A stretch of DNA of 64,000 nt from Ditylenchus dipsaci (GCA_004194705.1 SADC01000159.1:1-64000), one strand, 5' to 3'; shown: positions 1 through 17,358, numbered from the stretch's first letter. Numbers and translations are program-made. The notes: generated from the sequence alone by a model not told the origin.

Positions 1-99
1 TTGAGCCAAAGCATCATGGAGGCGCTGATTGACAGTTGAGGTGAATTATTATTTATGTCGCTCTTATTCAAACGTGCCGTTCACATCGCCATTGTTCAG

Positions 100-361
100 G
101 CAAGGTCAGCAGAGGGCGTCAAACGCGATGGTGCGGTGTGATAATGAAGGGCCGAAATAACTGCAGTGCTGGACTTGATGAAAGATCACGTGGAAAAAGC
201 CATCTTTCGCCTACAAGTATACGATCGCAAGAATGTCGACGACGTATTGATAAGCTGGAGAATCTCGGACTGGAAAGGACAAGGTCAAACTACGCATGTC
301 TATGCAAACGCCTGCTGACGAGTGCGAGCTGAAGATCCTGGATGCCGAAAAGAATGACTAA
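100..361 (+). CDS. 3'-terminal exon of an unrecognised gene (partial)
   Basis: After an acceptor ending at 99 (ttgttcag), a coding-like stretch runs to TAA at 359-361. Two frames carry it. The first gives a stretch containing LMKDHVEKAIFRLQVYDRK and VDDVLISWRISDW. From about 275 a frame one step away takes over, with KVKLRMSMQTPADE and then ELKILDAEKND before the stop. The handover suggests a one-base indel near 270-280. An AATAAA lies 53 bp after the stop. The 5' part of the gene is outside the window. I do not recognise the family; the residues look like a folded cytosolic protein, with no signal peptide or membrane segment. The open ORF at 138-332 in the third frame is probably a shadow. 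Confidence 0.5.
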
Positions 362-414
362 ACTCTGGTTGCTTTGCTATTTGTTGTTGATCTGTTGCTG
401 TGGGCGCTGTGGGC

Positions 415-420
415 AATAAA
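415..420 (+). promoter_or_regulatory. polyadenylation signal AATAAA
   Basis: AATAAA lies 53 bp downstream of the stop at 359-361, the usual spacing for a 3' end. It supports that stop as the real gene end. Confidence 0.5.
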
Positions 421-3379
421 GTATAGACTTGGTGTACGTGATTTAGTGGTGTGTAAGGTAAGTGTAGTAATGATGTGTATGTTGGAGATGCGTGGAGTAT
501 TTTCTACAAAAAGTGGCAGAAAATGCACTTTTTCGATTCCTCCAAAAAGCCTAATTTTTGTGGATTTCGGGCACTTCCAACTATTGACGTGGGATATTTT
601 GCCTTGTTTCGCGATCAAGAAATTCTGCGTCGATTGCATGCAAGTACACTCGGCAAAAAAAGCAAAAAAAAAAGGAATCGTGCAGCTATGGCACTTAAAG
701 ATCTTCCTCCGGATTGTTTTATTAATAAATCCACCTCCCTCAGCATGCTTTTGTCCATAAATTTTTTGTTTACAGGCACAATCGATATACTATTGAAAAG
801 AGTAGCTCTGGTGCACATGTTTGATTGGAAAAGAAAAAACTTATGGCTGTTCAAAGTTGGATGGAACGCATTTTCTGAAAACCCAAATTTGAGGCATGTG
901 TTGATGTTTACCTTTTTCGTCCCCGAAAATGAGCAGGCTCAGGGCATTCTTTGCTACCAATCGATAAAGGAGACAATTGTGATCGTTGCTCTGAAAACAT
1001 TATCGAGTGATCAACAAATTGTCTTAGAATAAAGCGGAAGAACCTGTCTAAAGCTCTAGGTTTCAATGGTCTTATCTAAGACAACAGGTTCTTAAATGCA
1101 ACTGTTTTTCCACTAAAATAGTTTCATGCACCGGTTTCATGGGTTTCCTTGAAACCATAGGGTTGCTGGAAACGGTTTCAAGGTTTCCTCGAAACAGTTT
1201 CAAAGGTCCGTGAAACGGTTTCATGCAACGTTTTTACGAGTATAAAAAGTGCCAATGTAGATAGAAATTTTTTTCAGAAATTTTTTTTGAACCGTTGTAG
1301 GCAGAAAGACAAAATCTACAAAATAGTTTGAAAAAAATTTCTGAAACGCGAAAAAGGAAGATTTTACAACTGTTGAAAAATGCTAACGAAACCCATCACT
1401 TCATCGATCAGTCGTTTTTAGCACTACCCTTGCCAACCCTAAATGTAGATTATATATTTGTATAATTTGTGCAACCCATATTTTTTAGAGCAGAATAAGT
1501 CAATGTATAAGCAAAAAGTTTCATTGAACCTATCATAGTACAGTCGGAACACGTACCCTCTGTTAATTTATGAAGTGTTTATAACATACAAAGCTTTTCT
1601 CTATTGCAAAAACATTTTTTTCTGCTGCAGATATTGTTGCTGTAGATTTTTTTAGTAGGCTTTTTGCTGCAAACCGTTTTTTTTGATACAAAAAAAAATT
1701 TTTTTTCAAATTTTTTGCGACCATAAAATGCTGATTTGATCAAGCGTCTATATTTGCAGCAAGAAAAGTCTTTTTGCAGCAAAAATATTTGCAGCAGAGA
1801 AAAGCGTTGTACATTCACGATAGTAAGAGAAATTAAGAAGAGCATTACAGTGAGAAGTGTTCGCAACAAATTTTTACTCCAACCACGACTTGTTCAAAAT
1901 GGCTGTATTTTTTGCATGAAAATCTATTTACGTTTACTTCGATCATACATTTTTCACCATACCCATCGACTATGCCGTACCCGGTCATTAATGCAATAAA
2001 TAAATTAATTTCTCTTATAATGTATCCCCATTGTAACGTAACCCTCGCTACAACGTACTCCTTTCCAAAAATTGTCTGGTCAGAACTAATTTAAGGCAAA
2101 TCACTTTCCTTATAACGTACTCCTCGATAAAACGTACCCTAGAGCCAGTAAAAATTTCTGGATTCGATATCTGGGTGGGTGAATCGGCATTTTAGTATTA
2201 AAATCATCCCTATTTACATATCATGACTCCACCTAAGAGTAATGGTTTGTTAAAATTCAGGTCATGGCTCGTTCAGGAAGTTGGAGTAGCAGTAAAGGGT
2301 GTTCACGGTGCTAAATACCGTAAATTCTCTATCTATTACCCATGAGTAATTATTTTTCAACCCTCTCTAGGGGGTGGGTAACTATTAGAGAGTGAGTAAT
2401 TATCTTTTAACAAAAGAGATCAAAATAGTAATTTTATAAGACTTGTACTTATTTTTGCATTTCAAATCTTATAAATTTTTAAGATTTTTACGCCAAAATC
2501 TTACTCTATAGAGCCAAAGCAACAATAAGCAGTAATAAAAAGCATATTTTAGCTGAAATAAGTTCTTACAATATGAAACAAGTCCAAACAACAATTGGTT
2601 CATACCTTTATCTTTAAATACTACGTTTTTATCGTGCAATAAAGATCGTGCAATAAATGTAATCCATCGAGAAACTAGAATCACAGGGTTACCTGATAGT
2701 GTGATGACTTAAAAAAATTTAATATCATTAGCCAAAGCTGAAATTTGGGTCAAAAAAGAAGTTGCCCGAAAAGTGGCGGGATGGCGTACTTTCAACGTGG
2801 TATGGTCGTAAGCGAAGGTGAAGAAGGAATTCTCTTCCATATATTTTTCCATCATTTTTACTGTTTATTTCACTTTTCTGCCTCTCTAAATGAGAAGAGA
2901 AAAAGTTAGAAAGAAAGAAACGATGTCATTTTTCGCACTTTCGAATGATTCGCAACTATTGTTGCTCACGAAAGCGATAGAGGTGCAGATAGGCGCCTGT
3001 TACTATATAGTATTCAGTAAATTTCAGGCCTATGAAAATCAATTTGGGGGCTCTTCTATTTAGAAGTAAAATATTTCGAATTTCTCAATGTACTTTGTCC
3101 TTTTAAATCGTATCATTTTTGGTGTTTGGAGATATGTATGTGGTTGGCATATCATAAACAGAATTTTTTTATTTTTTTTATTTTCATAAAAAAATTTGTG
3201 AATTTTTGTGAATGGTAAGCATTGCTGTCGCACTAAAAACATCTTTTCATCAATGTTTTATTCTGAAAATTTTAGAACAAAAAAGGGCATCCCTCTTTCC
3301 AAGCTCCCCTCGTATCAAGTATATAAACAAAAGCTGGCAATGCTTGTACAACAATGGAAATGTAGAATGTTTCACAGAT
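421..3379. other. AT-rich intergenic DNA without a supportable gene
   Basis: Long A and T runs dominate. A stretch at about 1590-1810 repeats ttgcagc/gctgcaa in both orientations. An ORF at 475-1032 ends in GAATAA but has no recognisable content. 2320-2410 contains a degenerate version of the 'accgta...ctctaat' repeat family seen at 3380. I see no coding exon here with convincing splice sites and composition. Confidence 0.5.
1121..1230. repeat. GTTTC/GAAAC short-palindrome cluster
   Basis: Within 110 bp the pentamer GTTTC and its complement GAAAC occur about a dozen times, alternating in orientation (for example ggtttccttgaaacc). The cluster can form several small hairpins. No flanking terminal repeat was found. 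Confidence 0.6.
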
Positions 3380-4171
3380 TACCGTATTTCCTCTAATAAG
3401 CGCCCCTGCTCCATTAAGCGCCCCGCTCTAATAAGCGCCCTCCCTGGAGGGGTTGAAAAATAAGCGCCCTGCTCTAATAAGCGCCCCCCCCTCTCTCAAG
3501 GTTATTTTGCTTAGTTTGTATTTCTGTTTTGGGAAACTTGTTTTAATTACAAATTCAAGTTCGTACACAAATTTGTTTCCTTTACTAAAAAAAATTTCTT
3601 TTCCACATTGTCGGATCACTATCAGCCTAATGGAAAGCGAGACGACCAAATGCACTGCTTCAAGGATTCCGGATGGATTCCATGATCTTTTGAATGCGCG
3701 AGATGAGATTCGACAGATGAGGAATGATGCTGAAGAAATAGACGCAGACCAAGACGATGAAAATGTTTATCTGAGCAATAAATCTCTTTACTTCGACGAA
3801 TCTTTGAAGTTGATTTGAATGATGAAATGTATGCGCTCAACCCTCAGTTTCACGATTTTGAATGATCGAAAGTTGTAAACCCAGCATTTTTTCTTTGTTT
3901 TGAAATTCAGCATTTTTGTTCAGTATGTTCTGTTGCCTTTTTTATCATAAATAATGCGTTTTGAATTTGAGCAGCTGTGAAAAAAATTCTGGAAATCAAT
4001 GTCTATAACTAAAATTCTCAAGGTTGGGTTAAACAAGGTTGGTGGCCTCGTCGCCGACAGGTTGAAAATAAGCGCCCCTGCTCCATTAAGCGCCCCCGCT
4101 CTAATAAGCGCCCCCCTAGACGGGGGGTTGAAAAATAAGCGCCCCGGGGCGCTTATTAGAGGAAATACGGT
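3380..4171. mobile_element. non-autonomous element with 'TAAGCGCCCC' terminal inverted repeats
   Basis: The left end reads TACCGTATTTCCTCTAATAA followed by GCGCCCC; the right end (4145-4171) is its near-exact reverse complement, a match of about 27 bp. Both ends also carry direct sub-repeats of 'ctctaataagcgcccc' and 'ctccattaagcgcc' (3393-3490 and 4068-4150). The interior holds a short open stretch (about 3630-3818) rich in Asp/Glu, possibly a remnant. Related ends occur at 5555, 21692, 61039 and 61850-62331. Superfamily not assigned. Confidence 0.75.
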
Positions 4172-4231
4172 ATATCAATTTCTCTTTGTAAAATGACATA
4201 TAAAGAAGGAAAAAGCTAGAAAATCAGTTAG

Positions 4232-10164
<5,933 letters not shown>

Positions 10165-10219
10165 GAAAATGGATTCTAAGCGGAGAAATTGATTCTATGA
10201 TCTAGTTTTGATGAATGCA

Positions 10220-10225
10220 AATAAA
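10220..10225 (+). promoter_or_regulatory. polyadenylation signal AATAAA of the GPCR gene
   Basis: AATAAA lies 56 bp after the GPCR stop at 10162-10164 and before the next gene's ATG at 10301. The intergenic space is therefore only about 140 bp. Confidence 0.55.
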
Positions 10226-10300
10226 CCTCTAAATCGTTTCTTCATATCAAAAAACCATTTAAAAAGCTTATTTTTTAGAAAAGTTATTAGTTTTGAAAAA

Positions 10301-11543
10301 ATGTTTTTTAAAATGCTTATGCTCGTATTTTTGTTTTTAGTTGCACAGCTGGCTCAAGGTGAATTTTTTTATCGTTACAGCCAAACCTTAAAAGATTTAA
10401 GTGAGAATAATTTTCGAGAGCTGTAAGCGGACGTTGTGCTCTTTCGTGTAGTAGTAGACTGCAAGACAAAACAGTACTTAACGTCCGTAAACTTTTTGGC
10501 CCTATACGAAAGAAGGAGAGTTCTTCCTTGGTCTCCTCCTTTGGTCGTTTGTTTTTGTATTTTTAAGCTTTAAGCTTAGGTAAATATTGGCCAGCTACGT
10601 TGGGGGCGGACTCGAGGATGAAAGTGAAAAAACATGTTTGAGTCTGTCCACTCTTTCTACCCTTGCCTAAGCATGAAAAGTCACAAAAAAATCAACCTGA
10701 GGACCAAGGTAAAAAACAAGACGTTGGTGCGTGGGCGGTGATCCGAAATTAAAAAGGAAGACCACCACTGTCCACAACAACAAAAATAGCTGAAATTTGA
10801 ATTGTCACGAAATAATTATTTCGTCCGCAGTCAAACCTCGATATAGTGCCCCCGCCCCCTCGAGAACGGGCCTATAGGGCCACTATAAAGGTGGCCACTA
10901 TATTGGTTTTTAAACTTTTATAACTCAGACAGGCCACTATATCGAGGTTTAACTGTACAGTACTCTTCCGACACTCTTTTGTACCAATTTTCGAAATTTT
11001 TTGCTAATTTGATTAGCTAACCTAAACTCAAATATCAGAAATATTCTGATTTTACCGTCCGTTTTTCCAAAATTCTCTCATTTTGTCTAGAAAACGCGTA
11101 GTTTTTGACAGGGCCACTATATTGGCGGTCTATTAATACGCAGGGACTAGGCCTGGAGGCCAATATATTGGATTGACGACTACATCGGAAGGAGAGGTGG
11201 GGGTGTCGGTGGACACTATATCGAGATTTGACTGTAGCACTAAATACTCTTTTGAGTTATTCAACAGAATTCCAAAGAACACAAAAAACAAGGACAAACA
11301 AAAAAACCTGCCAAATAATAATTTTATCGATTTCCATTGTTGTAAACGGAATGGTCTGGAGAAAAACAATTTCTATTGGATTTTTACTAGTACTAGCTAT
11401 CCGCTCAATTGATCATTTATTGTTGTATTATAGGACATGTGGGTGATGCATGTTGGTCTGATGCAGAGTGTGGCAAAGGAGAAGAGTGCGACGGAGACTT
11501 CAACGGAGGAGGATGCCGTAGGTCAAGGGTGTCGCAGAATTAA
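10301..11543 (+). CDS. small secreted cysteine-rich protein, two exons
   Basis: Exon 1 (10301-10358) encodes a signal peptide (MFFKMLMLVFLFLVAQLAQ) and splits a Gly codon. Exon 2 starts at 11434 in matching phase and encodes a four-cysteine segment, CX5CX5CX8C (DACWSDAECGKG, then EECDGDFNGGGC). Without further splicing it ends in RRSRVSQN and TAA at 11541-11543, a 55-residue precursor. The spacing recalls short disulfide-rich secreted peptides, but I cannot name a family or a function. A donor-like site (gtaggt) at 11518 allows a third exon. Joining 17962 in phase would add four cysteines and a stop at 18063, but that exon is better explained as part of the giant gene. The intron holds two transposon-derived repeats. 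Confidence 0.6.
10525..10712. repeat. TTGCCTTGGTCCCC-family element (copy)
   Basis: Left end ttccttggtctcctcc and right end gaggaccaaggtaaaa are inverted. The interior has 'ctacccttgcctaagcatg' followed by aaaagtcacaaaaa, a module also found near 16323, 38634 and 46336. It lies in the intron of the small secreted gene. Confidence 0.5.
10828..11236. mobile_element. pogo/Tc1-like MITE, composite
   Basis: The left end is CAGTCAAACCTCGATATAGTG and the right end is its complement, cactatatcgagatttgactg, followed by TA. An internal copy of the right end (10929-10956) suggests two short elements side by side or a nested insertion. The CAGTCRAACCTCG terminus is of the type seen in pogo-like elements. 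No transposase. Confidence 0.65.
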
Positions 11544-12360
11544 AGCATTTCGACTTTTCTAATAGACAAGTTTTCCTAACAAACTAAAAAAAAATAACTT
11601 AAAAAAGGAAGAGGTTAAAATGAAAAAAAATTAACTGAGGCCGGAAAAATGCCATTTTGAATTCTGATATCTTAGTCAAAAAAGATGGCTTGGCCTTCTA
11701 TTAGAGCCTATATGCGGCATTTCACGGCTACGATTTCAGAGTCAGGGCTATTTTTGATTGACCATTTCCTGATTATTTAGGCGTTGAAAATTAAAAGAAA
11801 ATGTTCGTTTAGTACATTATTTTCGGTAGTGAACAAAATTTAGAGTCAGGTTGAGGCCTATTTAAAGCTCGTATTTACCTTTGCTTTCAACATGTATCTA
11901 CGGCACTGAATGACTGCTTTTAAAAACTTTTAATGAAAAATCTGGTCGGATTTCAGTATAAATATAAATAGAATAATAAATTAAAGGAAATTAACATATT
12001 TTTACAACTGTTTTTGCTTTCAGTCATACTGCAATTTGAGGCTGAGAAAATTTTCTTTTGATAATTAATGGTGTCCAAAAAGTTCTTCGATAATTTTTAA
12101 GCTCATTTTTCAATATAAAAATATAAGACATATAAAATTTTGAAGTTTTTCGTCCAAAAAACTGTGTATTCACTTTGTATTTATTTCAAAAACTGAGACC
12201 AACAAAGAAAGTGTAGGAAAATGAGTTCCTTTAAACTCTGACCGATTGCTACTTAGAGTTTCACTAAAAGACTGAGTTTATGTATTGCGACCGATAATGG
12301 CTGGGATGCCATCTCCGAATTTTAAAAGGGTAAAACGGAATTTTAAGCAAATTTTCGTAA
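11544..12360. other. AT-rich intergenic DNA, nothing supportable
   Basis: No ORF with coding character, no clear splice-bounded exon and no inverted repeat was seen here. Confidence 0.5.
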
Positions 12361-12748
12361 TTTTGCAGCAAATGTTTCATAAAATCTCTTGGATTGCTCA
12401 GAAACCCACTTTGAGTGGCCAGAAGCCCCTGAAAGTTGGTTTTTTGGGGTTCGATTGAAAGGGGAGGGTAAACTTTTTGCGAAAATTCGACTGGGTGGAT
12501 CAGAATTCCAGTCTGATGGGCTTAAACGCTCAGAATTTCAGGTTTATGGTGGTTTTGAATGGTCTAGGGTGTAATTCTGAGCGATTAAGCTCATCGACTG
12601 GAATTCTGATCCACCCAATCGAACTTTCGCAAAAAGCTTACCTCCGCCCCTCTTCTTCGGCCCCCAAAAAACAACTTTAGGAGCTTTTGGCCACTCAAGG
12701 GTGGGTTCTGGGCAATCCACGTCATTTTATGAAAAATTTGCTGCAAAA
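12361..12748. mobile_element. 388-bp foldback element
   Basis: The 5' arm begins ttttgcagcaaatgtttcat and the 3' arm ends atgaaaaatttgctgcaaaa. The arms are about 180 bp and include matching blocks such as gatcagaattccagt/actggaattctgatc and gagtggcc/ggccactc. Related sequence, including a 'ccgccccttt' block, occurs at 48880-48990 and 55900-56000. No ORF inside is independent of the palindrome. Confidence 0.7.
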
Positions 12749-13325
12749 GTACGAGATTTTGCTGCAAACAAAATTATAAGCCCCACGTACTAAAGTAAGC
12801 GTCTTGTACAAAATTTAATCCTGAAAAGAAAGGCGAAAAAAAATTTCGAGAAAGGTGCTTTTGTGAATTGCACTCGGTCAATTTTCAAAACTACCGCTAA
12901 AAAATAGGTCATTTCACAAATGAATAAAAAACCCAAAATTTCATGATCACTTTGAAAATTGTTATAATGGATCAAAAAGCTGAGATTTTGTGCTATCTTT
13001 TGGTATGTCTGCCATTTCTCAGCAGTTTCTAAAAAAAGTTTTGATTATAGAGAAAATTTAGACGAAATTATTAAATGTGACTTACAACTTTCTCTTATGC
13101 GAGCCCTTTTTTAGCAAACAATATAGACTATTTGATGAAAAGAAAAAAACTGCCTCAGATTGTGTCTTAAAGTACAGTGAAGAGGTAATCTTTAAGCATC
13201 AAGTAACAGTCCAAAAAAAATTTTAGAAAACACTTCAACATAAAACTCCCTCAAAGCTTGAGAAACTCGTGATTCTGACATCGGATTCGTGTTCGGCATG
13301 ATCGATTTACTTGAAAATCTGCTTC

Positions 13326-13399
13326 TAAACTCTGAGACTCAGCGTCCAATTTCAAATTCCGCTTGAGACACGAAATTTGACGCTGAGTCTCAGAGTTTA
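13326..13399. repeat. 74-bp palindrome
   Basis: taaactctgagactcagcg (13326-13344) is followed at 13381-13399 by its exact reverse complement. The spacer is also partly symmetrical. It would form a long hairpin. Confidence 0.65.
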
Positions 13400-14434
13400 A
13401 AATCTATCTAGTCTTATCTAGTACAAGACGCACACTTCAGTACGCTACGCCGTTCAAATATTAAAAAGAAAATTTTCAAAAAAGAAGGAATTTGAAGGTA
13501 AAATTGTATTTTATCTAGTGCTTATCGGCATTTGAAGCGAAAAAAGATCTTAACTAAAATTTCAAAAATAAAAAAAGATTTGGAGTCCCGAAAAAAGACT
13601 AATCTTTTTAAAAAGGACATATGGCAGCCCTGGATAATGATCATTTTATTAACTGAAAAGTGGATGTACAGTTTTGAATAACCGAAACAGAACTGAAAAT
13701 CGTTTAAAAAATTACCGACTGTAACCCGACATTGTACCCTGGTCAATTTTTCATGAGAAACGCGAATTTCCTGTACCTTTCTTATAAATTCACGGCTCAG
13801 TGTCCTAAAGAAAAAATCATAAGAGTCGTCAGAAAATTTAGGTTTTCTGAAGACTCTGTACCGTAGTTTTCACATCTGATTTGTGATATTCGTGTTCCTC
13901 ATGAAAAAATAGACCAGGGCAAACCGTCGTAACAGTCGAGAGTTTCCGTACCGGATTTCGAAATGTTTCACTTAAATATTTAAAAAAAATGAGCTCAAAA
14001 GTGTCAAAAAAACTTTTTTATTGAAAAGTTACGGTTTTTGTCAATAATTTTTCCAGTAAGATCAAAAACTGCTGCAATTCGTTAGATGTCTTTCTTCATA
14101 GCCTTTATTCTGCGACATTTTCCAGCTTTTTTTAATATTCAAAATTAACAAAATATACATTTAGAGCTATCAACACGGTGATACAATGAAGTGGGCAATG
14201 CGGTTTTCGAATAAACTAACAATCCATAACTGAAAATAACCTTTGTCGTTTATTATAAACTAATAACTTCTTAATTAAATATAATATCAACAAGTTTTGC
14301 AATAATTTGAACTTATTATATGTATACAATTTTTCAATGTAATGTATGTTAAAAACATGGGTGAATGTAATGACCAAAAACATTTGCCTTAAGCCGGAAT
14401 CAAACAGACGACTAAGTTCAACTACTGACCTCCA

Positions 14435-14845
14435 CTACTCTACCATGAATCCACGGATGCAATTAATATGGCTAGTTTTCCTTACAAGAAGCCAAAAAAT
14501 GAAGCAGCAAGAACTCACAATCTTGACTATAGAACCAAAATATATGGAGAAATACATATAACGATTACTGGAACTTAAACACAAATGAGTATAACGGAAA
14601 TGATTTATCAGATTTTGGCCACTTTCAGACTGGCGTAAATTTTTTTCTACGGCGTATTTCGAAATTCTGTGAAAGGAGATTGTCTGTGCTCGTTCTAACA
14701 ATTTGCTTGGTGTTTGATTTAAAAAGACGATTCTGGATGGTCCCCCATGTGATTCAGGTCCTGGTCGGCTAAATTGAACCTTAGCCACCTTTTTCTCCAG
14801 TCTCTTGAACCTGAACCCACCGGCATTTTCGATTGACAATTTCAA
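14435..14845 (-). CDS. possible minus-strand ORF of 136 codons
   Basis: A single open frame starts at ATG 14845. The first two thirds look protein-like (MKLSIENAGGFRFKRLEKKV, then VQFSRPGPESHGGPSRIVF), basic and without low complexity. The last third has a hydrophobic stretch (SIYFGSIVKIVSSCCFIFWL) that could be one membrane segment or read-through past a real splice site near 14580. No family recognised. The AT-rich surroundings lack other exons, so this could be a lone small gene or a chance ORF. Confidence 0.35.
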   Translation of the reverse strand: MKLSIENAGGFRFKRLEKKVAKVQFSRPGPESHGGPSRIVFLNQTPSKLLERAQTISFHRISKYAVEKNLRQSESGQNLINHFRYTHLCLSSSNRYMYFSIYFGSIVKIVSSCCFIFWLLVRKTSHINCIRGFMVE

Positions 14846-14899
14846 TACTTTTCGGGGGTTAATAAAAGACCTGGGTCATTTTTATTAGAAGAAATATTA

Positions 14900-15480
14900 A
14901 GAGCATCAACTGTATTAGTAAGTGTTTTTTAACTAAAACTAAAGTTATCAGCTTTATTTCTAGTCTTCAAGTATACAGCCTTATCAGGGTGTAAAAATTT
15001 CAAATATTTTTAATCATTTATCAAGACATCCTTGTTTACAATTCAATGTTTTATTAAATGATTGGTCTAACAAAAATTGACTAAGCTGCTTAACCTTTTT
15101 TTATAATCAAACAATTTTTATTTCACTGCAATGCTCAAAATTTATCATATTTGGGCCAATATTGAATTATTTTGTGAAAGAAAGACAGTGAAAAGTGTCA
15201 GACAACAAGCAGGTGATAAGAGGCATTGCCTGCTTCTTCTTTTTCCCTATTGCCACTCTGCAAACAATACATTATTATTACATCAACTGTTGGTCATGCC
15301 TTTCACTTTTTACGAAAAACTTTGATATGTCACTGGTTTTTATTCTTATTTATAGTTTATACCTTATATTGAAACCTAAAAAGTTTTGCGGGTACAGATC
15401 ATTAAGCTTGATGGGAAAGGCTGAGCCAGAAAAAATGAAAAAGTGGCTTAGAAAAAATGGCTTAAAAAATTGTTTTAAAA
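14900..15480. other. AT-rich intergenic DNA
   Basis: Short ORFs at 15131 and 15195 run into the neighbouring pogo-like element and have no coding features. Nothing else is supported. Confidence 0.45.
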
Positions 15481-15486
15481 GATATA

Positions 15487-15911
15487 CAGTCGAACCTCGC
15501 TATAGTGGCACCCCAAAAGTTCGTTCCCGCCTAGGGTCCGACACTTTTTTAACCCAATTTTCGAAATACTTTATCGATTCTGTTAGCACAGTCTGGTCAC
15601 AAATATCGTAAGGATTCTGATTTTGACGATCGTTTTTTGAAAATAAAACAAATTTTGGGTTGAATAAGTAAAACCTCGATATAGTGGCACCCTTTTTCGA
15701 AAACAGGTGCCACTATATCGAGGTTTTACTTATTTAAACCAAAATTTGTTTTATTTTCAAAAAACGATCGTCAAAATCAGAATCCTTACGATGTTTGCGA
15801 CCAGACTGTCATAACAGAATCAATAAAATATTTCGAAAATTGCGTTAAAAAAAGTGTAGGACCCTAGGCGGGAACGAACTTTTGGGGTGCCACTATAGCA
15901 AGGTTCGACTG
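15487..15911. mobile_element. pogo/Tc1-like foldback MITE with TA target duplication
   Basis: A near-perfect palindrome with arms of about 200 bp. Termini are CAGTCGAACCTCGCTATAG and its complement (right end has one mismatch, agcaagg), flanked on both sides by TA (15485-15486 and 15912-15913). The loop is short, near 15695. Fragments of the same family are at 47370, 53816-53985 and 58634-58785. Confidence 0.8.
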
Positions 15912-15943
15912 TATTGGCCGTGTCTTCAAATTAGAAGCTTTTT

Positions 15944-16390
15944 TGCCTTGGTCTCCGCTATTTTTTGAATTTTTAGAATTTTTTGAATTTTTAAGACTCT
16001 GTTAGGACTGTATGTAAGGACGGACTCCGACCATACTTGCATGAGCGACGTTCGCTCGCCGCTTTCCGCTGTAAGATTGAAACCCGCCGCTGATTTCGCC
16101 GATCATTTTTTTGATCCGGCGCAATTTTAACACTCTTTTTTCTTAACCTGCCATTTAGATCATACGCCCCGCCTTTTTTCTCGCTTTTGCCACTGATTTT
16201 TCAAAATGCCGCCGCCGGCTGCGCTGCTCACCGTTTCTTTTTCGGCCGTGCAAATATGACTTCGACATGATCCCGAAATAAAAAAAGTAAGAAAAAGGTT
16301 CTCGAGTCAGTCCTAAAAAATGCTACCCTACCTTTGCTAAGCCTAAAGTCTAAAAAATTACAAAAATACTGACAGAGGGGACCAAGGCAA
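15944..16390. mobile_element. TTGCCTTGGTCCCC-family element
   Basis: Left end tgccttggtctccgc, right end ggggaccaaggca. The interior is unusually CG-rich (cgacgttcgctcgccgcttt) compared with its surroundings and ends with the 'ctaagcctaaagtc...aaaaattac' module shared by other members. Confidence 0.55.
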
Positions 16391-17147
16391 AAAAATCTCT
16401 TGAAAGATTGATTTTACAGGAGTTTGAATTAAATTAAATTTTTTGTCTTTGCATGAGAGCTCAAATAGAAGACCATTGCGAAAATAGTGGTGTAAAAAAG
16501 GAGACAAAGGTCTTGGAGCCGTCTCGGATCCAAAATCAAATTCTTACTCTACCGAATAAAAGCCTAGGAAATATTGGATCGAAATCAACAATTTTATGAA
16601 AAATATTGACTTTAACAGAAAATATGAAGGAAATGTCACAGAGTGAGTAAAGTGGGTGAGGCACACGTAAATTCATTAAACGCCAGTCTCTAAGCTTAAA
16701 ATCAGTCCTACCGTGTTTGGATTTTTTTTAAGTTGGCGATAGCAACATAGACTAAACGCTAGATGAACCTTCGGCGATCCCTTTTTTACGAGAATTCTGC
16801 CAGTTTTGTTTCGAGCTTAACTTTTTTTGTTTGGACGAATTTTGAAATTCTATAAACAATAATCGGCACAGAATCGAAATGCAAATTGTCTGGTATTTAA
16901 TGTCAAATACACGATTTTCACTCGGTCCCCCTGTGGTTTAGGGCTTGCACATCCAGAGACCATCTACAGATCAGGACCCAAATCACATGAGGGACCAGGT
17001 AAAAATTCTGTTTTGACATTATATACCGAAAAATTGATTTCCAATTCTGAGTAGGTTGGCGTTTACAGATTTTCGATATTGGGCCCACAAAATAAGTTAT
17101 GTGTGGCCAAAACTAATCGGTATCATTACTCGTTAAAAATTTGGTGC
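16391..17147. other. intergenic DNA, nothing supportable
   Basis: Isolated 'gaccaaggc' and 'cggtccccctgtgg' motifs show decayed fragments of the TTGCCTTGGTCCCC family (16923 and 17000). No coding exon was recognised. Confidence 0.4.
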
Positions 17148-17358
17148 GTGAACGTTTCAGCACTTTTTTCAAATGAAAAAAAGTGCTAAAAGGCAAAAAG
17201 TGATTTTTTTGAAAAAAATTGCCTTGGTCCCCCTGTGGTTTTGAAACCACCAATAAGCAAGGTTTCAAAACAACAGGGAGGACCAAGGCAATTTTTTTCA
17301 AAAAAATCACTTTTTGCCTTTCAGCACTTTTTTTCATTTGAAAAAAGTGCTGAACGTC
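17148..17358. mobile_element. foldback element of the TTGCCTTGGTCCCC family
   Basis: Outer arms 'gaacgtttcagcactttttt' and 'tgaaaaaagtgctgaacgtc' enclose inner arms 'ttgccttggtccccctgtgg' and 'aggaccaaggcaa'. The whole 210 bp folds back on itself. It is just upstream of the giant gene's first candidate exons. Confidence 0.65.

Noticed and set aside
475..1032. 185-codon plus-strand ORF
   Set aside because: Spans an AT-rich stretch with oligo-A and oligo-T runs. The last part after 'tttacag' at 776 looks slightly more protein-like but has no recognisable motif and no partner exon.
15195..15611. 138-codon plus-strand ORF
   Set aside because: Its second half lies in the arm of the pogo-like palindrome, so the frame is an accident of the repeat.
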